From: CAKZNE01 sp964485405
Lineage (GTDB): Bacteria > Bacteroidota > Bacteroidia > Flavobacteriales > Schleiferiaceae
Reading direction: 5' to 3'
DNA length: 64,000 nt
Assembly (NCBI GenBank): GCA_964485405.1
Contig: CAZAJG010000011.1
Span: 1 to 64,000, forward strand
Shown here: piece after piece, positions 6,156-14,794 of the stretch
Position numbering within the stretch: the first letter of the stretch is position 1
How the letters are laid out: each line of letters starts with the position of its first letter
Position numbers and translations under genes: made by a program
The notes under the pieces: model-generated
The model's input: only the letters and a program-made list of their open reading frames with translations
What the model was told of the DNA's origin: nothing
The model's database searches: none

Positions 6156-7208
6156 CTATTTACTTAATCTAATTCTTGACATTGTATTAAACTCATCAAC
6201 TTCAAGGTTTTTTACACCTTTAAAAGTATCAAAACTTACCACTATCAAATCTCCATTGTAAATAATGGTTTCACAAGGATTGTCTAGTAATCCATCAGCA
6301 CCATTTGAATTTTCATTTATCCAAATCAAATGGATTGTATTGCTGTTCAAATCCAGTTGATGAACACTATTGTTGGATAGGTTTGCGAAAAAAATGGAAT
6401 TCCGTGTTTGGTCATAATACATGCCATCTACGCAGTTTAATTTTTCGGAATCAAAAAGCACCTTTTGAGATTGGACTATTCCTTTATTTGATAACTTAAT
6501 TTTGGTTATAGTACCAGAATTAAAATGACCCACATATAAATTTCCATCCTTGTCGAATGCAATTCCATCTATACCTGCCGGGAATTTTTTCACTAGGTAT
6601 TTGGATTTTAATGAGTCATTCAAAACTATTTTACATTGGTTAATCTCTTTCAAACCAAAAGCATAAACACCACTTTCTATAGAATTAGCAAGGCTAAAAT
6701 CGGTAACATAAATTCCATTATTGTTGATTCTTATCCCATTGGCAAAATTCAATCCTTCAACCAAAACCTCTGATCTTATTGGTTGTCCATTTTCAACAAT
6801 TACCCTAAGTATTCTAGATTGGTTTACCTGTCCTGTGAAACTTTGATTATCTGCGATATAAAGATTTCCATCTTCTCCAAATTCAATTCCCATGGGATGA
6901 ACCCTTTTGGTTACAGGGTGGAGGGGTAGCTCGTCATACCAAGTTACTGGCTTATCGTTTTTGGTGAAGGTTAAAATTTTACTACCATATTTTTCGAAGG
7001 AATCATAATTGGTAACCGCTAAAAAAAGATGGCCTTTATTATCTAGGGCCATACCATCTGGAGTAGAACAAGACTCGCCAAGATTTGCAAATAAGCTTGG
7101 CTTAATCAGTTTTCCAGAATCAGAATATTTTACTTTTTCCGTAATTCTCTGAGAGAGTAAACTTGGTGCGAAGCCTATTATTAAGAGATATAAAGCTATT
7201 TTTTTCAT
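6156..7208 (-). CDS. Secreted SMP-30/gluconolactonase-like beta-propeller protein
   Basis: 350 residues from the ATG at 7208, with a signal peptide (M-K-K-I-A-L-Y-L-L-I-I-G-F, cleavage near L-L-S-Q). Repeated strand motifs such as D-G-M-A-L-D-N-K-G-H-L-F-L, M-G-I-E-F-G-E-D-G-N-L-Y-I-A-D and D-G-I-A-F-D-K-D-G-N-L-Y-V-G-H mark NHL/SMP-30 propeller blades. These proteins are calcium-dependent lactonases or ligand-binding propellers; the substrate cannot be told here. There is no T9SS tail, so it is probably periplasmic. It starts eight bases after the stop of the metallopeptidase gene and is likely co-transcribed with it. Confidence 0.8.
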   Translation of the reverse strand: MKKIALYLLIIGFAPSLLSQRITEKVKYSDSGKLIKPSLFANLGESCSTPDGMALDNKGHLFLAVTNYDSFEKYGSKILTFTKNDKPVTWYDELPLHPVTKRVHPMGIEFGEDGNLYIADNQSFTGQVNQSRILRVIVENGQPIRSEVLVEGLNFANGIRINNNGIYVTDFSLANSIESGVYAFGLKEINQCKIVLNDSLKSKYLVKKFPAGIDGIAFDKDGNLYVGHFNSGTITKIKLSNKGIVQSQKVLFDSEKLNCVDGMYYDQTRNSIFFANLSNNSVHQLDLNSNTIHLIWINENSNGADGLLDNPCETIIYNGDLIVVSFDTFKGVKNLEVDEFNTMSRIRLSK

Positions 7209-7216
7209 GTAATTTC

Positions 7217-8395
7217 CTATTTGCAACCTTCCCTAAAAACTACCCAATCAATTCCTGGTATAACTGGATGTTTCTTCAGTATATGTTTGTTTAGGTTAAT
7301 TTCCAATTGAGTAAAGGAAAGGCCGTAGATGTTTTCAAAACTTGTAAGTCCATTTTTCCATAAGGCCTCCAATTTTTCTATTCCATAGTTCTCAATTAAA
7401 TATTCTACAATGCAGGCGGATTGATGATANNNNNNNNNNCTTGTATTCCACCGATCGCCAAAATGCAGGCATCAGGCGGATTGATGATAGCCGATCATTT
7501 CCTCAATTTGATAGAAATTTTTGGACAGGGAATCCATGGAAACCAGCATCTTTTTTTCTAGAAAAAACCGGTATAACTCTGAAACGGTATATCCCGAGCA
7601 ATTTTTTCCGGCATAGGTGGCTAAGCCTTCATTTAACCAGATAACATTGAGTGGGGGCACCCCCCATGCTGTCATGGAAACCATGTGCATTATTTCATGT
7701 TCTATTGGAGGGTTAGTTCTCTTTTCACTTTCATTTCCATTATCGAAAACGACCATGTGTACAGTTCTTCTAAAAATATTGGCAGCCCCACCTTTAATGT
7801 ATAGACCGGAATGCAATAACATTTCTTTTTTAGAATCCACGAATATTATTTGGGTAAACTCAGTATAGTCAGGGTCATTAATAATCTTGCAATTTGCATT
7901 AAAAGCGTCCACACATTCCTTAAGTAGTCTATCCCGATTTTTGTAGCCATATCCTTTGGCAGGAAAAGTAAAATGCAGGTTGTCCATTTGCTTGGTAAAT
8001 TGTGATTTTAGTTCCCAATCCTTTGTGTCGTTAAAAGAAATAGTATCAATTATTGCATTTCGTTGAAGTGTATAGGGATTGTCATCAATGAAATTTCCAT
8101 TTTCAAACATACCTTCCACTTCGTTCATTCCATCTTTGTAGTAACCTTCTCCGTTAAAAGTTCCGTCTTCCATTTCACCCTCATATCTCATTATTTCATC
8201 GGATCCGTGGAAAACAGTTAAAACTCCATTGCCTTCGGGTAAGTTATTTAAACATTCTCCTGTCCAATTAAAAGTACATTCATCACATGTCCAAGGAAGC
8301 GTAAATTCACAATCCTCTTCTGAGTTGGATAGTTTTGATTGAGCAAAGGATAATAGGGTGGATAGTAAAAAAGCTAGAAAAAACGAATATTTCAT
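7217..8395 (-). CDS. Secreted MORN-repeat / gluzincin metallopeptidase fusion (interrupted by an assembly gap)
   Basis: Signal peptide at residues 1-19. MORN-like repeats follow (N-L-P-E-G-N-G-V-L-T, Y-E-G-E-M-E-D-G-T-F-N-G-E-G-Y-Y-K-D-G, V-E-G-M-F-E-N-G) at about 50-102. A peptidase domain has the zinc motif H-E-I-M-H at 233-237 and the third-ligand helix W-L-N-E-G-L-A at 253-259. Reading seems to stop at 7472-7474, but this is an artefact: 7413-7429 repeats at 7473-7489 with ten N between, and the frame resumes as C-I-V-E-Y-L-I-E-N-Y-G to a TAG at 7217-7219. Collapsing the 60-base duplication gives about 372 residues. Whether it cleaves peptides has to be tested. Confidence 0.75.
7430..7439. 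other. Assembly gap (10 N) with duplicated flanks
   Basis: Ten N separate two copies of CAGGCGGATTGATGATA (7413-7429 and 7473-7489), exactly 60 bases apart. The stretch 7440-7472 does not continue the peptidase protein sensibly. The simplest reading is that two contigs overlapped and were joined with a placeholder instead of being merged. Confidence 0.9.
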
Positions 8396-8731
8396 CTCTA
8401 TAGGATTTATTTAAAACCATTGGCCAAGGAAAAATTTTCCCTTAGAATCGAGGTTGTACTAGTTGTACACTGAAAAATCTGAAAGGTTCAATTTATTGGA
8501 TAAATATTTTTTATTGCCATGGGATAATGGAAAGTGCAATTAAATGTAAAAGGGTTTTAGGGAAAATCTTCCCCCTAACAAGATATGTGTTAGAAGTGTT
8601 AACGGAGTGAAACGCTACCTTACTGCCTTAACCTCATAACTAACAGCATTACTTACTCGGTTTGCAAAAAAATGAGTAAGTGGCATTTCTTGCGTTTGCA
8701 CATGAATACTCAATTAATATATTTGGCCAGT
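8396..8731. other. Divergent intergenic region, 336 bases
   Basis: Separates the minus-strand metallopeptidase from the plus-strand regulator and must hold both promoters. I see small A/T-rich palindromes (GGAAAAATTTTCC near 8429-8441 and GGGAAAATCTTCCCC near 8560) but no clear TAnnTTTG element and no coding potential. In-frame ATGs at 8672 and 8702 precede the preferred regulator start. Confidence 0.5.
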
Positions 8732-10324
8732 ATGAGGTATATATCGGTATTCTTTTTAGTAATTGTTTTAGTCGTAAACGTTGATTTAGCGGGGCAACCA
8801 GATTCAGCCTATATCAAAAAAATCAGAAGCCAGCTTATTGAGATGCCTGTGGAGCAGCAGGTAAGAGAATTAAGATTGCTTGGAAGAAGGCTTGGACCTA
8901 AAAATAAGGAACAGGCACTTTGGGCAGCCAGATTTTCGAGATCATTAGCACAAGCTAATGAGATCAATAAAAGGTCACTATACAATTCAATACTCATTTT
9001 GGGAAACCTACATAAGAGATATTCAAATATAGATTCAGCTAAATTCTACTATAATGAAGTACTAAAGCACTCTCAAAATCAAGACTCATCCTGGGTGGCT
9101 GATGCCTATTTGAGTTTGGGTAGTTTAAGTGTTAAAACCGATAAGCCGCTGGAGGGGGTTCAGTATTATTTAAAAGCCGTTAATATCTTTGATATGCTAG
9201 GTGATATGGAAGGTGTTGGTAAAACCTATACCAACATTGCGAACTTGTACAGCTCAGATCATCTCGGAGAGTACCAAAAAGCTATGCAGTACTACAACAG
9301 AAGCCTTCAGGTTTTTCGATCTATAGATTTTAAAACCGGTAATGTTTTACTAAATAAAGCAGGACTACACCGTAAAATGGAACAGCCTGATAGCGCTATT
9401 TATTTCCTATCAAAGATTGATACATCTACCGTTTATAAGATTAGATACCTACCTATAAAGGCTCTAGCATTTATGATACATGGGCAAATAATGGATGACA
9501 AAAAGGAGTATGGGAAAGCTTTATATTATTATGCTAAAGCAGACTCTATGATAGAGAGCACAAGCCTAATTAATGAGAAAATAAGAAACTATGGTTATCA
9601 GGCTAAGACCTATTTTAAACTAGAAAACTTTATAAAAGCCGTTCAATTTGGGGAAAAAGCAAATGATTTGTTAACCGACAAAAATAATAACGATAGAGCC
9701 CTAGAGATTAACCGTGTTTTAGGGAACTCCTACTACGAGCTCAGGAATTATAAAAAAGCTAGCCTTCATTTGAGTTCGTACATAAAACAAAAAGATAAGC
9801 TGGTTGATGAAACAAATAAAAAACAGATTAGAGAGGTTGAGGCCAAATATCAAAACCGAGAGAAAGAAAAAGAGATAGAGTATTTAAAGCTAGAAAACGA
9901 CCTGAATGAGCAAAAACTGACTCAAAAAGAGTTAGAACTCAAGTCATTATTTGGTTTTATTCTTTTGGCATTGCTGGCAGGCGGTATTGGCTTTTATTCA
10001 TACCGGAGAAATGTTAAGATGAGCAAGAAACTTTTAAATAGTGAAGTAGAAGAACTAAAGGCGAAAATTAAAGCTATTATTGACAATAAACCAAAAGGAT
10101 TGAAGCTAACCCTAGAAGCGCTCAATGGCAAACTAGAAAACCCTCTTTCGGAAAGAGAATTTGAAGTTCTACATCTAACACTGGAAGATTTAAAGAACCA
10201 AGAAATTGCAGATGAGATTCATATTTCTATTAATACTGTTAAGTTTCACCTAAAGAATATTTACGAAAAGATCGGAGTTAAAAACAGAAAAGAGATTTTA
10301 AACTTTGTGATCGATAAGTCATAA
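8732..10324 (+). CDS. Membrane-anchored TPR / LuxR-type transcription regulator
   Basis: 530 residues from the ATG at 8732, chosen because a signal/anchor sequence follows directly (M-R-Y-I-S-V-F-F-L-V-I-V-L-V-V-N). TPR-type helical repeats fill about residues 50-380 (D-A-Y-L-S-L-G-S-L, K-A-M-Q-Y-Y-N-R-S-L, K-A-L-Y-Y-Y-A-K-A-D). A charged coiled coil follows, then one membrane helix (L-F-G-F-I-L-L-A-L-L-A-G-G-I-G-F), and a C-terminal LuxR/GerE helix-turn-helix (L-S-E-R-E-F-E-V-L, N-Q-E-I-A-D-E-I-H-I-S-I-N-T-V-K-F-H). The layout suggests a one-component sensor with an extracytoplasmic TPR domain and cytoplasmic DNA binding. The PKD protein just downstream, preceded by paired palindromes, is the obvious candidate target. 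Confidence 0.85.
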   Translation: MRYISVFFLVIVLVVNVDLAGQPDSAYIKKIRSQLIEMPVEQQVRELRLLGRRLGPKNKEQALWAARFSRSLAQANEINKRSLYNSILILGNLHKRYSNIDSAKFYYNEVLKHSQNQDSSWVADAYLSLGSLSVKTDKPLEGVQYYLKAVNIFDMLGDMEGVGKTYTNIANLYSSDHLGEYQKAMQYYNRSLQVFRSIDFKTGNVLLNKAGLHRKMEQPDSAIYFLSKIDTSTVYKIRYLPIKALAFMIHGQIMDDKKEYGKALYYYAKADSMIESTSLINEKIRNYGYQAKTYFKLENFIKAVQFGEKANDLLTDKNNNDRALEINRVLGNSYYELRNYKKASLHLSSYIKQKDKLVDETNKKQIREVEAKYQNREKEKEIEYLKLENDLNEQKLTQKELELKSLFGFILLALLAGGIGFYSYRRNVKMSKKLLNSEVEELKAKIKAIIDNKPKGLKLTLEALNGKLENPLSEREFEVLHLTLEDLKNQEIADEIHISINTVKFHLKNIYEKIGVKNRKEILNFVIDKS

Positions 10325-10353
10325 GCGCTTAATTATAAGGCTTTTTTAAAAAA

Positions 10354-10410
10354 CTACCCGCCTGGGTAGTGCCAAAACTACCCTTCCCGGATAGGGCACA
10401 GTTAGCTTTG
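10354..10410 (+). promoter_or_regulatory. Tandem palindromic operator-like sites and -7 element upstream of the PKD protein gene
   Basis: CTACCC-GCCT-GGGTAG at 10354-10369 is a perfect 6-bp inverted repeat. A second, less perfect site begins 24 bases later (CTACCC at 10378-10383, then GGATAG at 10389-10394). TAGCTTTG at 10403-10410 fits the Bacteroidota TAnnTTTG -7 element, which places the sites over the -33 region and just upstream, typical for activator binding. The LuxR-type regulator encoded directly upstream is the inferred binder. Confidence 0.55.
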
Positions 10411-10450
10411 TTACAAGAGGTTTGTTCGCATTATTAAAAAATCATCAAGA

Positions 10451-12820
10451 ATGAAAAAAATGCTAACAATGTCATTAGCTAGTGCAATACTATGCTTTAC
10501 GACAAATGCACAGAAATTTAATTGGGGTAGCCATGTTCAGACAAATGGGTCAACGAGGACAATAGACGTAAAAGGAGATGGAAGTGGAGCTTACTATAGT
10601 TTGGTTTCATATAATGACTCAAGCTTTATAAACGGTCAAGGCTTTTCATCGTACGATGCGTCCCAATTAAATTCAAAATTTAGGAATGCAAACCTCATTA
10701 TTAGATATCAAAAAGATGGAACAGTGGACTGGGTAAGGAATGTATGGAGCTCTGTTCCTCAAAGTACCATTACAGAGTTCGGAACTAATTTAACCCATTT
10801 AGACGTAGATTCTTTAGGTTCAGTTTACATCCAGGGACGCTCACGAGGTACAACTTACCTTGATACAATGAGCATTTCAGATGGAATTGTTGCAGGTGAT
10901 GTGAGTAATCCTAAGTTTTTCTCGTTTATAGCTAAACTGGACTCAATGGGAAAAGCACAGTGGGTTAGAAAATTTAACTCTGGTTATAATGGAACTGCTG
11001 CAGAAACTATGGAAATGGCTCTGAGCCCAGATGGCGCAGAGCTATATTCATTTGCGCATGATGATACGATGCAAGTAGGTGGTTTAAATGATCCTTTAGG
11101 AGGGAACTTTTTTCTCAAGTTTAATACGAGCTCAGGTAGTTTAATTGGCTCTATTACCTATAATAATAGTGGGCTTCCTCTTTCTAGCTACAGCCTAAAT
11201 ATGGAAGCTGCTGATTCTAATATTTACTTTTCTTTTCGGTTAGTTGGTTCTAATATCAATACAAATATCGTTGAATTTAAGCGCTTTAGTCCTTCATGGA
11301 GTGTGCAAAGCATAAGCGGTAAACTTACAGATTTAAAAGTTGAAAAAGATACGCTCTACCTATCAGGCTTAAGTATAGATAATAAAATTTTTGTTTCAAA
11401 GTATGACTACGCAAGTAATACAACAGTATGGACAACAAACACGAATCAAGAAAATAACTATCAAGTTTTAGACTTGCAGAGCTTGGCAGCTGTAGATGTA
11501 AACAAATTAGGGGAAACTTTACTATTCGCAAGAGTTATAAGCCCAAACCTAAACTTTGATGGAGTTGCGCTTAACGCAGCACCTTACGAATCTTTATTTA
11601 TAGCCAAACTTGATGATTCAGGTACTCTCGTATGGTACAATAAGGTAGATTCTATTTATAACCCTATTGTTAGTGGTGTAAGTCTTGAGGGAGACTTTGC
11701 TTTAGTGGGAGGCTCATTTAATAGCCTAAGTAGTAACCGTAGTCAAGCTATTTTTGACTCTTTGGTGTTATTACCACGGTTAAACTTGTCTTCTGGTTAT
11801 GACTCATATCTTGTATCTGTTGCTTTAAAGCCAAATACTCAAGCTTTTATTGATTTACCTGATACCGTTACAGTTTGCCAAGGAGACTCATTAGTACTAG
11901 AAGGTAAAGTGATCGGGGGAACTGGAGCTTATACTTACAGATGGACAAATGGTAAGTTTACCATTAACGATACTACGTCTAGAGTGCCAACTACATTCCC
12001 GTATCAAGATACTACTTATTACTTTTCTGTAACAGATGGTTTTACGGAAAGTATAGACTCTATCCGAATACAGGTATCCAATAGTTTTCTATTAACGGCC
12101 TTCTTTTACCCAAAAGACTCTGCTCTTGGCTATGCCATGGTTCCAGGCTTCGGACCGTTTGATGCCGACTCTATTTTTTGGGATTTTGGTGATGGTAATT
12201 TTAGTAATGATTATTGGCCATATCATACCTATGCTCAAAAGGGTGTTTATATAGTTACTTTATATATTGAAAACTTTTGTGGCAGCAGCACTTTTACAGA
12301 TACTATTGACGCTACGTGTCCAGGTACAGATGCAAGTTTTAATTTTTCATATGGGGTTCAACCCGGTGAAGCTATTTTTTCCGATCAGTCTATCTCTCCC
12401 ACTAACATAGTACTTTGGAACTGGGATTTTGGTGATGGTAACTCCTCGTCTGCTCAAAATCCAATCCACACTTATACTACTAATGGTAATTTTAAAGTTT
12501 GTTTATCAATGACGGATAGCTGTGGAACCGATACCACTTGTCAGGAAATAATAATTAATACTATTGGTTTAGTGGATTATTACCTCTCGAATACTAAATT
12601 GTATCCAAACCCATCGAGTGACCTTGCTTACGTAGAGCTCCCGCTAAAAGGTAAGTGGGAAGTAGAGGTTTTGGACATGAAAGGCATATTAATCCAAAGA
12701 AAAAAAGTTATTGGTGATAATCTTGAAATTGCTACAAACGATTGGCAAGTTGGATACTACATTGTGAAGATAAAAGGAGCAGATTTGAGTTATACTTTAA
12801 ACTTAAGTAAGGTTAATTAA
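10451..12820 (+). CDS. Secreted PKD-domain protein with T9SS C-terminal sorting domain
   Basis: 789 residues with a signal peptide (residues 1-20, ending T-N-A-Q). The first ~460 residues have repeated Y-x-x-G / A-K-L-D-x-x-G-x-x-x-W-V motifs typical of SBBP/propeller-like surface proteins. Two PKD domains follow: W-D-F-G-D-G-N-F with H-T-Y (about 575-605) and W-N-W-D-F-G-D-G-N-S with H-T-Y (about 655-690). The last ~75 residues form a type A sorting domain (L-Y-P-N-P-S-S-D, then Y-Y-I-V-K-I). It is probably exported by the type IX system and attached to the surface. The target ligand is unknown. Confidence 0.85.
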   Translation: MKKMLTMSLASAILCFTTNAQKFNWGSHVQTNGSTRTIDVKGDGSGAYYSLVSYNDSSFINGQGFSSYDASQLNSKFRNANLIIRYQKDGTVDWVRNVWSSVPQSTITEFGTNLTHLDVDSLGSVYIQGRSRGTTYLDTMSISDGIVAGDVSNPKFFSFIAKLDSMGKAQWVRKFNSGYNGTAAETMEMALSPDGAELYSFAHDDTMQVGGLNDPLGGNFFLKFNTSSGSLIGSITYNNSGLPLSSYSLNMEAADSNIYFSFRLVGSNINTNIVEFKRFSPSWSVQSISGKLTDLKVEKDTLYLSGLSIDNKIFVSKYDYASNTTVWTTNTNQENNYQVLDLQSLAAVDVNKLGETLLFARVISPNLNFDGVALNAAPYESLFIAKLDDSGTLVWYNKVDSIYNPIVSGVSLEGDFALVGGSFNSLSSNRSQAIFDSLVLLPRLNLSSGYDSYLVSVALKPNTQAFIDLPDTVTVCQGDSLVLEGKVIGGTGAYTYRWTNGKFTINDTTSRVPTTFPYQDTTYYFSVTDGFTESIDSIRIQVSNSFLLTAFFYPKDSALGYAMVPGFGPFDADSIFWDFGDGNFSNDYWPYHTYAQKGVYIVTLYIENFCGSSTFTDTIDATCPGTDASFNFSYGVQPGEAIFSDQSISPTNIVLWNWDFGDGNSSSAQNPIHTYTTNGNFKVCLSMTDSCGTDTTCQEIIINTIGLVDYYLSNTKLYPNPSSDLAYVELPLKGKWEVEVLDMKGILIQRKKVIGDNLEIATNDWQVGYYIVKIKGADLSYTLNLSKVN

Positions 12821-12841
12821 TTAACTATTTCTTGATGAAAG

Positions 12842-12876
12842 GCCTGTACTTACATCGGTGGGTGCGGGCTTTTTTA
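12842..12876 (+). terminator. Intrinsic terminator after the PKD/T9SS gene
   Basis: GCCTGTAC (12842-12849) pairs with GTGCGGGC (12862-12869), eight pairs including two G-U, followed by seven T. It lies 21 bases past the stop. The rest of the interval to 13120 carries only an inverted repeat, ACCCG...CGGGT, at about 12953-12968, which shares ACCCGCCT with the operator at 10354; nothing else is seen there. Confidence 0.7.
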
Positions 12877-13120
12877 ATTTATCAATGGGTTAGATATTAT
12901 TCATGCAAAGTGAGCCAGTTCTTTTTTTTTAAACTAAAAAAGTAAAGATTTAACCCGCCTTGCCCGGGTGATTTTTAGATGCTTAATGAATTGTGGATGG
13001 CCTTCTCACCCAGTTTAAGAACTTTGAAATTCTCCACAACCATAAGCTGAGCATTGGGAAAACTCCTATCGTCTTATTTTATTTTTACTTTGCACCCTTT
13101 GAGATTAGTAAAATCAACAG

Positions 13121-13684
13121 GTGGATCCCATAAACGTAAGCGATAAAGAACTGGTAGACCGTATAAGGTCAAACAATCGGGAGGCTTATTATATACTTTT
13201 TAACCGCTATTGGGATTCTATGTATGTGTTTGCACAAAGCCTCATCAAGGATTCCGACAAGTCCAAGGATATGTTGCAGGATGTTTGGCTGAGTCTTTGG
13301 GAAAGACGACAAGCCGTCAATAATGAAAATATAAAAGCTTACCTCATGCAAGCGGTGAAGTTTCGTGTTTACAAAGAACTGAGAGATGGTAAGCTACTAA
13401 CCGAGCAAGAAACCTATTTAGCCAACTTACCCCATGAGCACGCGTCAGATGCTATACTCGAGCAAAAAGAACTGGAAGAGACTATCGACCGTTGGGTAGA
13501 AAAACTACCGCCCAAACGTAAAGAAGTGTTTCGGCTCAGTCGCTACGATGATCTGAGCAACAAGGAAATAGCAGCAAAGCTCAACATTTCCCAACGAACG
13601 GTGGAAACCCATATCTCGCATGCCTTAAAGTTTTTGAGAGAGAAGTTGGGGCCTCTTGCCTTTGTACTCATATTTCTAAAGTAA
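13121..13684 (+). CDS. ECF RNA polymerase sigma-70 factor (FecI-like)
   Basis: 187 residues from a GTG start. Region 2 spans about residues 10-85 (A-Y-Y-I-L-F-N-R-Y-W-D, Q-D-V-W-L-S-L-W), and region 4 about 125-178 (L-P-P-K-R-K-E-V-F-R-L-S, N-K-E-I-A-A-K-L-N-I-S-Q-R-T-V-E-T-H). It is followed at 187 bases by a FecR anti-sigma gene and then a TonB-dependent receptor, the classic cell-surface-signalling order in Bacteroidota. The sigma factor presumably drives transcription of the receptor operon. A hydrophobic C-terminal tail (P-L-A-F-V-L-I-F-L) is slightly unusual. Confidence 0.9.
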   Translation: MDPINVSDKELVDRIRSNNREAYYILFNRYWDSMYVFAQSLIKDSDKSKDMLQDVWLSLWERRQAVNNENIKAYLMQAVKFRVYKELRDGKLLTEQETYLANLPHEHASDAILEQKELEETIDRWVEKLPPKRKEVFRLSRYDDLSNKEIAAKLNISQRTVETHISHALKFLREKLGPLAFVLIFLK

Positions 13685-13870
13685 TTTGAAGTGAGTTAAA
13701 ATGGTAAGAAGGTTGCCACTAGTTGCGTTAGAGTTGCATCATTTTTAAATACCAGAACGAGGCATTGAAAAACTGAGCAAGGCTAATCAAATACCAAAAT
13801 CTTAAAAAAAAATAAGATCGCTTACGTGTGAAACGTGTTTTGTGGTATTACCTATTGTAAACAGTTAAAA

Positions 13871-14794
13871 ATGACCGCAGAAGAATTTCAAAAACTATTA
13901 GCCAAACACTTAAAAGGTGAAACTAATCTGGCCGAAAAAAATCAAATTGAGCAATTTGAGCAACACTTTCTCGAAAAAAATCAGAATACAGTTTTTTCAT
14001 CCGATTCAGAGAAAGCGGCAATCTACCGCGAATTGCTCTCCAGGGTGGAACCACCCGCTGTAAAACGCTTTAGCTGGTTAAAGGTAGCGGCAGCTGTACT
14101 TCTGCTGGTTGGTATGAGCTATTCCGGTTGGTATGTGTTTCAAAACACCGAAACCATTACCACAGCCTATGGTGAAAACATAAGCGTCACTTTACACGAT
14201 GGTACGCAGGCTCAACTCAATGGTGGTAGCTCATTAAGGTATAGTGCTTGGTGGGGACGAGAACGGAAAATCGAACTAACAGGTGAAGCCTTCTTTAAGG
14301 TGGCCAAGGATAAGGCGCACCCTTTTGTAGTCTACGCGAACGGTACTAAAACGACTGCATTAGGTACCCAGTTTAACGTGAATGCTTATCCAGAAGACTC
14401 GGCTGTTTATGTTTCACTTGTAGAGGGATCGGTTGAGGTAGATGGTTTTAACCAAACCGATACACTTACACCAAGTGAGCAGGCCTCTTTTGTTCTGAAA
14501 AATAACGGACTGCGGGTTCGGTCTTTTCAAACCGCTCAGGTGTTAGGGTGGCGATCCAATAATTTGGTTTTGAGTAAAACCTCCTTCGCACAATTAGCTC
14601 GAGTTTTAAAACGGAATTATGGCATAGCACTCTCTTTTGAAAACGCTTCCTTCAAAGCCTATACCGTCAGCGGTCAGCTCGGGAGCGCAGACGTTCACAC
14701 TTTCTTAGATGCCATATCGGCTACCAAAGGTTTAGAAGTCAAAAAAATGGGGGAATCTGCCTACCTAATCCATAAAGCTGGAGAAAATGAATAG
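13871..14794 (+). CDS. FecR-family anti-sigma factor
   Basis: 307 residues from the ATG at 13871; an upstream in-frame ATG at 13835 gives an implausible leader. The N-terminal cytoplasmic helix region is followed by one membrane segment (V-A-A-A-V-L-L-L-V-G-M-S-Y, about 73-92), then the FecR domain (T-A-Y-G-E-N-I-S-V-T-L-H-D-G-T, L-T-G-E-A-F-F-K-V, F-V-V-Y-A-N, A-L-G-T-Q-F-N-V) and a C-terminal STN-like DUF4974 part (F-E-N-A-S-F-K-A-Y-T-V-S-G). It senses the receptor and holds or releases the ECF sigma. The last eight bases overlap the receptor gene, so the two are coupled. Confidence 0.92.
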   Translation: MTAEEFQKLLAKHLKGETNLAEKNQIEQFEQHFLEKNQNTVFSSDSEKAAIYRELLSRVEPPAVKRFSWLKVAAAVLLLVGMSYSGWYVFQNTETITTAYGENISVTLHDGTQAQLNGGSSLRYSAWWGRERKIELTGEAFFKVAKDKAHPFVVYANGTKTTALGTQFNVNAYPEDSAVYVSLVEGSVEVDGFNQTDTLTPSEQASFVLKNNGLRVRSFQTAQVLGWRSNNLVLSKTSFAQLARVLKRNYGIALSFENASFKAYTVSGQLGSADVHTFLDAISATKGLEVKKMGESAYLIHKAGENE

